Shown piece after piece: positions 37,092 to 48,691 of a DNA stretch of 64,000 nt (position 1 is the first letter of the stretch; each line of letters opens with the position of its first letter). Source of the stretch: Botryotinia globosa. Taxonomy: Eukaryota; Ascomycota; Leotiomycetes; Helotiales; Sclerotiniaceae. The position numbers and the translations under genes were made by a program. The notes under the pieces were generated by a model that saw only the letters and a list, made by a program, of their open reading frames with translations, searched no databases and was not told where the DNA came from. The stretch lies in the NCBI GenBank assembly GCA_014898425.1, contig RCSZ01000001.1, forward strand, positions 3,906,001 to 3,970,000, read 5' to 3'.

Positions 37092-38818
37092 CTATTCAGC
37101 ACTCGTGGGTATCTTCGACTTCTCTGGCCATCTCGTTCTTCTTCTAGCTTTCACATAGAAGTTATTCGGCCGGACCAGTTGAAATTCCGGATCATATTCC
37201 ACTGGTTCATTGCCCATCTTTTCAAACTCATATCGATACACCAACATTGAAAGAATGACCCTGACTTCTTGCAATGCGAAATTGAAACCAATGCACATGC
37301 GAGGACCAGCAGCAAAGGGCACATAGGAGGCCTTGTGTCGACTTTTGACCTTTTCTGTGTTCCATCGATCAGGATCAAAATCTGCGGGCGAGTCCCAAAC
37401 TTTGGGGTTGTTGTGAATGTGATGAATGGCAATAATCATTATGGAGCCTTTTGGGATACGATAACCACCAGGAATAATTACATCTGCGAGAGCGGTACGA
37501 CCTGGTTGATAAGATGGATTGTGGAGACGTTGTGTTTCTTTGATGAGGATCCCGAGGAATTCCAGTGAATTTGCAAGGTCGGGTGTCCACTCTGTATCAT
37601 TCTTGACATCGTGGTCAACCAATTCCTGGAGCAAGCGTTCCTGGTTACCGGGGTATGAAACAATGCTAAATAGGAGCCAACTGAGAAGCGAAGCCGTAGT
37701 AATGAATCCAGCTCCAACAGTCACTAATGCCGCATTGTTGCGGTATTTTTCTGCAAGCTTGTGGCCTTTTTCATCAGTCGCTCTCACTAAGTAGTCAACG
37801 ATACAGGTTGCCTTCAAAGCTGCATCTTGAATGGGCAAATCCTCCGTTCCACCACCTTTGACATTTCTGATAGCTTCTTCTATTAATTCCTTCACGTGCG
37901 CTTTATTGTCCTTCAATTGCTTTGGTGCTCCCCATGGCATATGAGAGTACCAATCTCCCATTGACGAAACTTTCTTGTTGAGCTCCAAGTTTCTACCGAC
38001 AGTCCTTACGAGGTCATGAAGGGGTGCATCGACCGAGTCAAAATGATGCATATTCATTCCCAAAGCTAGTTTTCCAATCGCAGTAGAACCCATTTTGAAC
38101 ATGTACTGATATACGTTCCAAGCTTCATTCTTCTTGTCTAGCTCATCAAAGACTTTAAAAGCCTGTTCCGCTGTGTCTTGCATTTGCGGTGTATAATGCC
38201 TGACGGCTTTTGGGCTAAGCGCCGGTGCCAAGAACTTATGCGTTTCTCTCCATGCTTCGGTATCCGTATCGGATAGGAAGACACCTGCCATAGGATCTTT
38301 TATACCATAAAGAGGATGATCGGAATTTATCACTTTCGACCAGTAACCTCCTTCTCCAAAACAAACATCGGCAACCTTTGGATCGTTGGTATAATATGTC
38401 GTACGACCCATGTCTGTCGTTTTGAACACTGGCCCATATTGTTCGAACAAACGTTGGTGATTTCCGAGATGGTCGGGATACACTTCGTAATAGCTTCCAG
38501 CGATGGGGAGGCCTGTTGGTCCAGGAACATCTCTGACTTGGTTTCCATCGATTAGAATACCGATCGGAGAAGAGACATCTACAAAGTTATCAAGATCATC
38601 AAGAACTCCATCTTCATCGGTTTGAAACGAGATTCCTGATTGTGGGTTAAATCTTGCATGGCTAATTCATATATTGTAAACCTACCTGATGGTTCCGCAA
38701 TCGAAAACGTTTGAGCGACAGTGTATTGTAGGAACTCAAATGTATTTTGAAGATCGACTTCAAGTGCTTGAGATGTCTTCGCTGGCTGTCCCAGTAAGAA
38801 AAATGACTTCTTCACCAT
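37092..38818 (-). CDS. cytochrome P450 monooxygenase, atypical I-helix
   Basis: Two exons, 38686-38818 and 37092-38635, give 558 residues; the 50-bp intron has a GTAGGT donor and CAG acceptor. After a proline hinge (VPGPTGLPIAG, about residue 98) come the P450 landmarks: ETQR as ExxR, FDPDRW, and the heme loop FAAGPRMCIGFNFA with the Cys ligand. The I-helix reads GAGFITTAS; the acidic residue normally before the Thr pair (AGxE/DTT) is Ile, so proton delivery to bound oxygen may differ. The first 95 residues have no clear membrane anchor and form an extra N-terminal segment (MVKKSFFLLGQPAKTSQ...). It is divergent from a cytochrome b5-b5 reductase gene. Substrate unknown; hydroxylase or isomerase chemistry are both open. 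Confidence 0.85.
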
Positions 38819-40200
38819 GGTTTTATATATATTTTCGTATACAAAGAGACAAACGAGAGAAAAATGAGGTCAATGGAGGGGAGGGCGAGTATCAAGCTAG
38901 AAAAGAAATATGAGAACTCAATGATTCAATTGCCCGCTTTATGGTATATTAACTTGCTAAAGGTTCCAGAACATAAATGTCAAGTTGTAAACTATATATT
39001 CTAAAATTACACCAGGCGGACTTACCGACAGAATTGGTTTCAGATGCATATTTTGGTTCCAGTTAATGAAGTCATAATTTGTTTAAATGAAATCTTTTGG
39101 GTACTACTGTTATAGATGTTTACCGCGGTTCCTCGGTACATTTCTTCATCAATTCTTAGAGGGTCCCCAAATGTGGTGAAAAATCAATCGAGAAACTCAA
39201 ATAGCCTTGAAATAATTGGATCAAAGCCTATACGGCCTTATTTAAAGGGGTTAGTCTCCAGAACGGAGAGCGGCAGATATACGGCTAGTCGCTTGGTGGG
39301 TCTCTGTGGACGATCCTGCCATACTAGTTTGAAAAGCTCCTGGGACTTTTCTGATTGTTGACATGAAACATCTTGCCTTGGCTAAAATGTCTTTGATTAT
39401 ACGAGGGCATGTTTTTATGTAATGAATGTCAGATCCATACGCAAAGCACCTTTTTATATATTTTTATATCAAAACCTATCTACTTTGAAATTTAATATTA
39501 AACCAATTAATATTATTACATATTTAAAATGTAAAAAAATAATATAATTCAATATAAAATTTAAATATATAATTTTAGATTTTAAATAAGCTTTTTTAAT
39601 TTGATTGAAATCAATATTGAATAATTAATACTTATAAAATAATATTTATTTTTTAAAATTACAATACAAATTTTGATTTGATAATAATTGTTTTTGAAAT
39701 TTTCTTTATTTTTTTATTTTTTTCATAAGAAAAGAAATTTTTAAATAAATCTTTATATATTCTAACATATAGATTTCAAAAATTTATAATGAATTTGTAA
39801 ATTATTTTATATTTATAAAACTATAAAATAAAATATAGAAATTTACTTAAATTGTAGCCAGGCATTCATCAAAAACATGCCCTCGTATACTAAGAGATGG
39901 TTACGTTTCTCATCAAATCTTGAAACTCGGATCGATTGATGAAGGCGACGCTGTACATTGAGGTCATCTCCACATATACGACATATGCATGAATTGAAGT
40001 GACCTCGGGATCAATAATCAGCGGCGTCGACGGAGATAAGTCAAAGTTGCATCCTCGGTCTTTCAGGAATTTAGTTCTTCCTTGAAGTTCCTTCCTTCTT
40101 CCATCTCCGTGCGTCGAAAATCTTGTTCGTTGTCTTTTGAAGAGATCCCCAGTCGCACTTGCTCTAGCCTAGCTACTCAGAACATATTATCATTACCATC
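38819..40200. promoter_or_regulatory. shared upstream region of P450 and b5-reductase genes
   Basis: About 1.4 kb between divergent starts. Its middle (about 39455-39860) is extremely AT-rich. The flanks are of normal composition and no gene is visible. Confidence 0.45.
39455..39860. repeat. second AT-rich block
   Basis: About 400 bp dominated by AATATT, TTAAA and TTTTT with no reading frame. A phrase close to ATTATACGAGGGCATGTTTTT just before it (about 39396-39416) is mirrored after it by AAAAACATGCCCTCGTATAC (about 39873-39892), so the block is bounded by an inverted repeat of about 18 bp. That suggests a decayed, terminally inverted insertion. Confidence 0.6.
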
Positions 40201-41675
40201 ATGAGTCAAAGCAAGCAATTTTCTCTCAGTGAGGTTCAGAAACATAACAAAAAGTCGGATCTATGGCTCATAATTCATCATAACGGTTCGTTTTACCTTC
40301 ACGCATTATCGATCAAAAGCTGACATTTATGAAGTTTACGATGTAACAAAATACCTTGAAGATCACCCTGGTGGGGCAGATTCATTGCTCGAAGTTGGAG
40401 GGAAGAACTCTACAGTTGCTTTTGAAGATGTTGGACATTCAGCAGATGCACGAGAAACCATGGAATCATTTCTGATAGGAAGGTTGGAAGGGGCACCTGA
40501 TGAGGAAGATGAAGACAGAGGATTGCCGATGCCAAAACCAGATTTGAAAGCCAAATCAGAAGATCAAGACTTTAACAGTGAAGCTCCGCTCATGACTGCT
40601 GGTAGGGCTGGACTCAAGGTTTTCTCAATTGGATCTGCGATTTTTCTAGGTTATGAAATTTATTCGAGATCACCAAAGATCGGGTGGCTTCATGCACAAC
40701 ATGGAGGGTTCTGGAAAGGTGTACTTATTTCGAGTATTGCTACCCTATCTCTTGCGGCAGGAGCTGGACTTTATCTCGAGAAAGCACTATCAGGATCTTT
40801 CAAAAACCCTTATTCATACCCACCACATTACAAACCATCTATCCAGATTGCCAAGCCAATCACAAAAGTCAAGGGATATCTACAACCGGATAATTATCAA
40901 AAGTTACCTTTGGTCAAAAAGGAGAAATTATCTTCGAACACTCATCGTTTGATATTCAAACTTCCAAAAGATGATATGATAATCGGCCTTCCTATTGGAC
41001 AGCATATTAGCATTCGAACAGAAATCGACGGGAAGCTCGTCAGTAGATCATACACACCCGTTTCTAATAACTCCGATCCTGGGGAACTTCGATTGGTGAT
41101 AAAGATGTATCCAGATGGCCTTCTCACTGGAAGATACCTCCAGCATCTCAAAGTTGGAGACGAAATTGAAGTACGTGGACCAAAGGGTACGATGAGATAT
41201 CGAAAGGGAATGGTGAAGAAGATGGGAATGATTGCAGGAGGAACGGGAATCACACCGATGTATCAGGTAACAACGCCTACTCTTCTATATATAACCTAAG
41301 CTGACATTGAACAAGTTAATTCGAGCAATATGTGAAGATCCAACGGATGAAACATCGGTTACTCTTCTTTATGGTAACAATAGCGAAGAGGATATTTTGC
41401 TCCGCGAACAGTTAGACAATTTCGCAAAGAAACACCCTGAGAATTTCAAAGTACATTATGTATTATCCAAGCCGTCCAAGGAATGGAAGTTGGCCAAAGG
41501 ATATGTGACCAAGGAGATGGTCATGGAATGTTTCCCAGAACCAAGTGATGATAGTAAGGTGTTACTGTGTGGACCACCGGGCTTGGTTGACTCGATGAAA
41601 ACTAGCTTGGTAGAGCTGGGTTGGCAAAAACCAAGAGCTGTCAGTAAATTGCCTGACCAAGTCTTCTCATTTTAG
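40201..41675 (+). CDS. cytochrome b5 - cytochrome b5 reductase fusion
   Basis: Three exons, 40201-40285, 40335-41266 and 41316-41675, give 458 residues; both introns are 49 bp. The N-terminal cytochrome b5 domain has the two heme His ligands: His39 in EDHPGG and His63 in VGHSADA, with the family spacing. Two hydrophobic segments (about residues 135-155 and 165-190) would anchor it to a membrane. The C-terminal part is an NADH-cytochrome b5 reductase: FAD motif RSYTPVS, NADH motif GGTGITPM, LLCGPPG and the usual terminal Phe after QVFS. Such fusions pass electrons from NADH through FAD to heme, feeding desaturases, hydroxylases or P450s. The divergent P450 next door is a plausible acceptor. 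Confidence 0.92.
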
Positions 41676-42411
41676 CTTCATTTTAATTGCATCATTTTCA
41701 AAATAAGGCTGGAGTTTAACATTCTTGTTTACCGCTGGAATTAAAGTTCTAAATTGTACGTGGAGCGTGCTAAGTCGTCCGACCTTTGCCGAAAACTGAG
41801 CATCCGTTCGCCTCCGCTGTATATCCGAACTTCAACCGTCCTTCAACGTTCAAATTTCAAGTACAAAGTATCTTCGGCTTTATCCAGAGCATACGTATGG
41901 TGCAAAAAATACGCAAAAAATACGCAAAAAAAATCGACATCACGAATTTCACAAATCCTGCATGAAGATGACTAGCATGTAATGTAATAGACTCAGCTGG
42001 CCAGACCTCAAACTAGTTGCCTTTAGATCCGGCCGGAACGACCCACATTAGCTATGCGTTTTCAGATAGCTTGACCGACGCCTCGGGAAGTAGTTTGATA
42101 GAATTGTAATAGATAAATTTAGCTTTCGATTGCTGGCTCTGCATCATACCGAGGATGGGTGGAATGTTCGGAAGGGACGTGAGGTTGTTTGAGTTGTGGA
42201 TTTTATGTGATTTGTAGACGACTTCTCATATAACCTTATAAAGATTTAAGGTTACTTACACATTTGGTAGAAAAATATCGATGCATATCTCAACATAAAC
42301 ATTGACAGTAAACCTATCCTAATCTCACCAAGAATTTTCCCCAAAGTCATTCCAATTGAGTTATCAAACCCTTGAACATAATTCTTGACTTGACTACCCC
42401 AACACCCAAAA
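41676..42411. other. intergenic, no gene seen
   Basis: About 735 bp between two plus-strand genes. A small repeat of ACGCAAAAAAT lies near 41910-41935. No coding frame with recognisable content. Confidence 0.4.
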
Positions 42412-44316
42412 ATGACCTTCACACTTCCCACCACCAAAAACCGTCCCATAACCGTCCTAGGCGGTGGTGTTCTCGGCCGTCGCATCGCCTGCACATGGGC
42501 CTCAGGAGGTTGGGACGTACGCATCCGCGACCCTTCACCCGAACAGCGTAACGCAGCGCTCCATTACATCGAGAACAATATATCCATCTATGCATCCGCC
42601 ATCCAATGCTCAACTCCGGGCACCGTAACCGTCCATGAAGATTTAGCCGAAGCGGTGAAAGGAGCGTGGAATGTTATTGAAGCGGTGCCGGAAATATTGC
42701 AGTTGAAGATTGATACGTTTGCTGAGTTGGAGAAGCTGTGTGAGTCGGATGCATTGTTGGTTAGTAACTCGAGTAGTTATAAGACTTCGGAGATGTTGGA
42801 GAAGGTGGGTGGGGATACGAGAAAGAGAATTTTTAATACGCATTATATGATGCCGCCGGAGAATAAGATTGTGGAACTTATGACGGATGGAGAGACGGCG
42901 GAAGAAGTCTTTCCATGGTATGTAGAGAAGTTGGAAGAGGTGGGTATGCATCCTATTGTTGCTAAGAGGGAGAGTACGGGGTTTGTGTTTAATCGCGTTT
43001 GGGCGAGTATTAAGAGAGAGTGTTTGATGATTCTTGCGGAAGGGGTTAGTACCCCAGAGGAATTGGATAGGGTGTGGGTAGAGATGTTTGGGGGTGGGAA
43101 GGGGATGGGCCCTTGTGCTATGATGGATGGAGTGGGGCTGGATACGGTCGCGTTCATCGAAGAACATTATGTCAAGGAGAGGGGATTACCTTCGGAGCAT
43201 ACGGTCGATTTCTTAAAGAAGAAGTATCTGGAGGAAGGGAAGTTGGGTGCTAAAAGTGGGAAGGGTGGACTGTATCCTCCTGGACAGACAACTAAAGTCA
43301 AGGGAGAAGAAAAAGATCATCATGAGAATTTGCATGCTCCATCTTTGTAAGTTATTCCTCCCATGAATCACGAGACTAGAGTTAACAGACCTAGATATAT
43401 GCTAGATATTGGACTCAGTTCCCTGACCGATAGCCTAAGCGCAGGACGAATCGTAGTTGGCTCCCCCGATGGCCGGCAGCTTCGAACTTTAGTCTCTGGT
43501 CAACATCTCCCTGACGGTCTTGACATTTCTCTAAAAACAGGTCGTATATATTGGACATGCATGGGCATCTCAACATCCAACGACGGCACGGTACAATCAT
43601 GTGAACTCGACGGAAGCGACATTCAAACCGTGATTCCATCCGGAGCCGTCCACACGCCTAAACAACTAATCATTGATCATGCCGCTTCTAAATTATATTT
43701 CTGTGACCGCGAAGGTCTACGAGTCATGAGATGTAACTTTGATGGATCAGAACACGAAACCATCATCCAAACCGGCGATTGGCAGAATCCAGACGACGCA
43801 AAAGATCAACTCAAATGGTGTGTAGGAATTTCCATAAACAACAAAGAGGGAAAATTCTACTGGACGCAGAAGGGATTTTCAAAAGGAGGAAAAGGTCGGA
43901 TTTTCCGCGCCAACATACAGATGCCAGCGGGTCAAAATGCTTCCACTAGAAAAGACATCGAATTATTGTTTCAAGGACTACCCGAACCCATTGATCTCGA
44001 GATAGACGAAGATACACAAACATTATATTGGACGGATAGAGGAGATCCTCCCCGAGGAAATAGTCTGAACGCAGCGCAACTTGGTAACAACTCATTGAAA
44101 GCGCTAAAAGATGATAGCGAAGAGAAGAACGAGTATCAGATATTGACGAGACAATTGCACGAAGCGATTGGATTGAAACTTGATACGGTCAACAAACATG
44201 TTTATTTGACGGATTTGGGCGGTGCGGTATGGAGAGTGGGAACGGATGGGAAGGATAAAAAGAGAGTTTATGATGAGGAATGTTCATTCACGGGTATCGG
44301 ATTGGCACATGTTTAA
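42412..44316 (+). CDS. 3-hydroxyacyl-CoA dehydrogenase-like enzyme fused to YWTD propeller
   Basis: I read this as one gene with exons 42412-43346 and 43389-44316, 620 residues. The first part (about 310 residues) is a 3-hydroxyacyl-CoA dehydrogenase/lambda-crystallin type enzyme: Rossmann motif VLGGGVLGRRIA near the start, EAVPEILQLK, SNSSSYKTSEM and the catalytic-region NTHYMMPP. It could oxidise a hydroxyacyl-CoA or, like lambda-crystallin, L-gulonate. The second part is a beta-propeller with YWTD/LY-type repeats (GRIYWTCMG, KLYFCDREG, KFYWTQKG, TLYWTDRG, HVYLTDLGG). A stop follows the first part and an ATG starts the second 12 bp later, but a perfect GTAAGT donor overlaps that stop and TTAACAG ends a 42-bp intron, with the frame preserved. 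Two adjacent genes remain the alternative. Confidence 0.7.
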
Positions 44317-44899
44317 AGGTCTACCATTGTGCTGCGAAATAGCTATTAATATTTTGTAAGAATATTCTGTAGAAAAACGGTGGGTATGTTCGTGGTATTA
44401 GGAAATAGAATAAAAAGGAGTACACTACTTTGTAAATCTCGGCAATAAAGTATATTCCCGCTTTATCCGTAATTACCTGGTACTTCATAAACTCAAATTT
44501 AGAAAATGCTCCTCCGTGCTGGTGCTTAATTTTGGTTAAAATCTGGGGATATGCCGAATCAGGATACGATCTTCTCCTCTGTATGATCGTTGTAAGATAT
44601 CTGAGCCCATGTTCCGAATACCCTGGTTAGCACGGAAAAGTCTCCGACCCGTAATATATCACATGCGGTCTTACCACTGGGGTAAACCAGATGTCGTGTA
44701 AAAGCTCTTGTTATAATAATCTGAATGTCCATTGATGAATTAATGCCCATGCCGATTACCATGCCCGTAGCTCACCATAATGCCCCCCTTAAAAATTGAA
44801 ATCCTTGCTCCTAAACCAGCCAACCAGACCTTGATATGAATGCGTGCAAACTTACGTTCCCAATAAGTACACAGAAAGGAAATAACACCAATCCAATCA
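44317..44899. other. intergenic between convergent genes
   Basis: About 580 bp between two 3' ends. No gene, repeat or domain-bearing frame was seen. Confidence 0.4.
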
Positions 44900-47283
44900 C
44901 TAAGCCTTCACTGTGATACTGTGAACAGCACCGCCCGTCAAACTCAAAGTAACATATCCACCGTCCCCATTCAACTGCGCATCGAAAGCTTTAGGTCCAT
45001 TACTCCATGCAACCTCCCCATCAACATCGATTTCGACTGCAGTATCGCGTTTCGCAGCCGTACCAAATCGAACCGGTAGACTCACTGACCCAGATGTGCC
45101 AACAGGAGCGGCTACACTCAGTACAAACCATCCACTGGTGGTAAAACTCCAATCCACATTAATTGGACCCTTCGGAGTAGGAATTCGACCCTTAGCCCAC
45201 TTAAGATCACCCGGATATGGTTTTATACTCCAGGTCGAAAATCCAGGTCCAGTAGGAATAACACCCAAAACGTAATTACTCATTGCAGGCACAATACCCG
45301 TGCTCCAGCCATGAGCCATACTTGTGAATCCCTGTTCGTATGCACTTCCATTCGGTCCAATGCCTTCCCACATGGTAACTTTGGGGTCGTTGTTGGCCAT
45401 CCAACCATATAATCTTCTGATTTCATCAAAGGCGCTTGCTACGAGGTTGGTTTTAAATCGAGCGGATATTTCGAAGAAAGATATAAATGCATAGACACGT
45501 TGTGAGAAGTCTGCCTGCAAGACGTCGTTGTCATAGAATGAGTTGCCGTAAAAGCGCTTATTGGCGGTATTGAGGTAATTGAGAATAGAGTTGGAGCGGG
45601 AGGAATTAGTAACTCCTGCGAGGATAGATATAGAGTTTCCATCCTGAGCGTGGGTGTTGCAAAATTCTCCGCCGACACAGGGAGGTCCTTGTCCGTCGAA
45701 GAATGCTCCGACAGAGTTGTCGAAATTATTGGAATTGAGTGCATCGGATACAACTTTAGCGCGAGCAAGCCAGCGAGAAGCATCGGAAGATTGACCTTGG
45801 GATTTGGCAATTACAGCAGCGTTCTCGAGTGCAAGGACATAAAGGGCGCTGTAATATGTGACTGGACCATAACGAGGAAGGAATGCATAATCGCCATAAC
45901 TTCCTGAAATACCGACTCCTTTCCAGATGAGGTTTGTACCGTTGTCTGTGACAGATGGGTAGAATACGTCCAGTACTTTGACGATGTTGGGGTAATATTT
46001 TGTAATGTAATCGTTGTCGCCGGTGTACATCAACAAATCATAACTGCTGACGACCCACCACAATGGATAATCGAGTAGGTGAAGATCATAGCTGGCACTA
46101 TCGAAAAAGTAAGCATGCGTCCGTGAACAATAGTTGAAATAACCCCTTACATTGATGCAGGAGGAATCCATCCATCAGCACGTTGGTGATCTCCTAAATC
46201 AGCAAGAATATTACGAGATGCTTCAGGTGCATTATGCGACAGGAACAATGTCTTTCCAGCAACAGCAACATCACCAACATATGGATCTCTATCTCGCTTT
46301 GCTCCATCCAAAAGAACTAGTTTACCATCGAGTGTTGGACTGAAGGCACCTCGAGGGTCGCTAGAATTTTGTCGGAAAATGTCGGTTGCGATATCATTAG
46401 TGTATACACCATCATACCACCATTGATTGAGATCTTCATCAGAACTTTCGAACCAGCCAGTGAAGGTATTGGGGGTACCAAGAACGCCTGAAAATTTCAA
46501 GCTCAAGTGATCGATGGATACTTCTCCGTATGGAGCTGTATATGGTGCATCTGCAGCTAATGCATCGAGATAGATCTTGACGTATCGAAAACCATGAAGG
46601 CCGTCGGCACACACTTGTGTACCATATTGACATCCGTACACCTCGGTCCAAGTATAAGGTTTGCTACCAACAGCAATCTGAACAGTCTAGTTAGAGAGAA
46701 GTAATGGTCATAGAGAAGCAAAGTGAATATCGTACCTGATCAGATCCTGGAGTGATTGTTTCGCCCTGACTTACTGTCAGTATAAGCTACACTTTGGGAA
46801 AACCTCAAGTATACTAACACTATTTGATCGTGAAAAGTCACTAATGTTGGAAAGATATGTCAAAGTTTCGGAAAAAGCAAGTCGAATACCGGGTGGAGTT
46901 GCTGAAGCACCAGCAAAGTCGATGCTCAGGTATCCCACAGTGTTTTGTCCAAAGTCAACGATAATAGAAGGAATCTCATTTGATCCATTAGCTCTATTTA
47001 ATGTGGTAACCCCGCCACCTTGTCGAAGGAGAGCATTAGGATTTTTGACATCTCCGGTGGTATCAACAATGCTTTGAGGTGAGATGATATTGGAGGAAGG
47101 AGCTCTGACATATTTTTGCCAGCTTGGAACAGCACTGGGGTCCTGTCTGGACGAAAACCGGTTCTGAATCGGATATTTGAAGTCTTTCGGTGCTGAAGAG
47201 TTCGCTAAGGCTGTAAAGACGAAGATGCAAAGAAACAACGATGCTAAATGCGACCCTTTGAAGAGGGAAGGGCGGTACAACAT
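44900..47283 (-). CDS. secreted GH78-type alpha-L-rhamnosidase
   Basis: Four exons, 46819-47283, 46736-46765, 46151-46677 and 44900-46097, give 739 residues; introns are 53, 58 and 53 bp. The 30-bp second exon (GETITPGSDQ) restores the family sequence and keeps frame. A signal peptide is clear (about the first 26 residues, FLCIFVFTALA). The core has rhamnosidase landmarks: SDPRGAFSPTLDGKLVLLDGAKRDRD and GWIPPASIASYD, then LDYPLWWVVSSYDLLMYTGD in the (alpha/alpha)6 barrel, TMWEGIG and SMAHGWSTGIVP, and a C-terminal beta domain. It should release L-rhamnose from plant polysaccharides or glycosides outside the cell. A second ATG 18 bp upstream (47301) is an alternative start. The family is diverse, so exact substrate is open. 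Confidence 0.85.
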
Positions 47284-48691
47284 GGTGCAAGCGAAAAACA
47301 TAGATAGAAGTAGATTTTGGTGTCCACTTAGAGAGAAGTGTTGAGGAATGATAGTAACTGTACCTTTAGGCCCAGGCCTACCTATGCTCTTATATGAGGA
47401 CACGGCCTCCGTTGAGATGATATCATTTCCCTTTCTTGATCTCGTCCATGATCCTCAATAACCCGAGATACCGAATTCTTACATTTTTATATGAGACCAT
47501 TGCTTGTAGGTTCCTCCGCATAGTGGCGTCTGGGGTAAGTGAACTTATTGAGTGAATAGGGGGGGCACTAACAAAGACTTAATATGGAACCATGCAGATA
47601 ATTATGGCGAAAAACTCCCATGATCAGCAGGCATCAATGCTACCGAGGGATATCAATGCCAAACTTAATCTTAACGTTGAGTATGCTTGAAGGAATGACC
47701 ATCACCAAGGATTCAGAAGGCAGCACCGGATCGGATCATTTGTGAGACAGTCAAGATCGAAACAACGCGCGCGTCTAAATATTTTCAGGTAATGCCATAA
47801 TGAAAATGCGCGTGAGGCGCCTCGCGTGCCTGATAAATTCGCCAAGGATCCGAAACCAACTGCCCGTTCCTCATATACATTCTATAAAAGACAGAAATGG
47901 TCAATAATCTCTTCAATAATTCTTTTTAAACTACAACCACATCGGAGATGAGTATAGTGTAGAGTTCGGGTTTTACTCTTGCGAGTGCAGTGAATTGCGT
48001 TTCTAGTCAGTGTTTGCGAAGTTACACCAGGATGAACGTCGGCTAAATGGGTACGTACCGAGGTCAACTGTTAAACGTTAAAGGTTCAAAACATCGTGTT
48101 GGAAGGATTTTCACCTCAATAATTTCTGGTGTGTGGGTGATGTGAAAAATGATCCAGTCATATGAGATAAAGTGCAGTAGTTCAATAGCTCTTGCAGATG
48201 CATCAATTTCAAACATTTTCCCCTAATTCTTTGCCGTTCCAACGTTGAACAATTGCTGGTTTTTGAGCTGAAAAATTAAGATTATCTGGATGCTGTGCTT
48301 TGGAATAGATTCAGCCCCAGAAATGGCCCAAGTGAAAGACGGTAAAAGCTGGAAATATCTCTCTTGGAAGCAGAGCGGAGGAAATCCAAGAAGATTGCAT
48401 GTGCAGCTTGAAGCCGGCTTTCTTCGTTCGATCTAAAGTTATAGTCAAAGGAGAAGAGTGGCAAGCAGTTTTAGTTCCCCAGTCTTGTGTCTTGGCGAGT
48501 TGTGAAGGGTTCGATAACATTGATTTAGGAATGACGTGGAGCAAACCCGGTAGTGGCATTTGCCAGTGTACTCGTGTTCGCATATGTACGACATGAAGAC
48601 ATATAGTATAGTACAGTAGCTAATTTACAATATGAATCTCATGTGCTGTATGTCTGGGTGCTGTAACAGACTTCCAACACTCATTCGAAGT
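47284..48691. other. long intergenic region
   Basis: About 1.4 kb between the rhamnosidase start and the 3' end of the SMP-30-like gene, both on the minus strand. I see no supported gene. It should include the rhamnosidase promoter. Confidence 0.4.

Noticed and set aside
43363..44316. Independent YWTD-propeller gene starting at its own ATG
   Set aside because: Not excluded, but the 12-bp gap, perfect donor over the upstream stop and frame-preserving 42-bp intron make a fused gene more likely.
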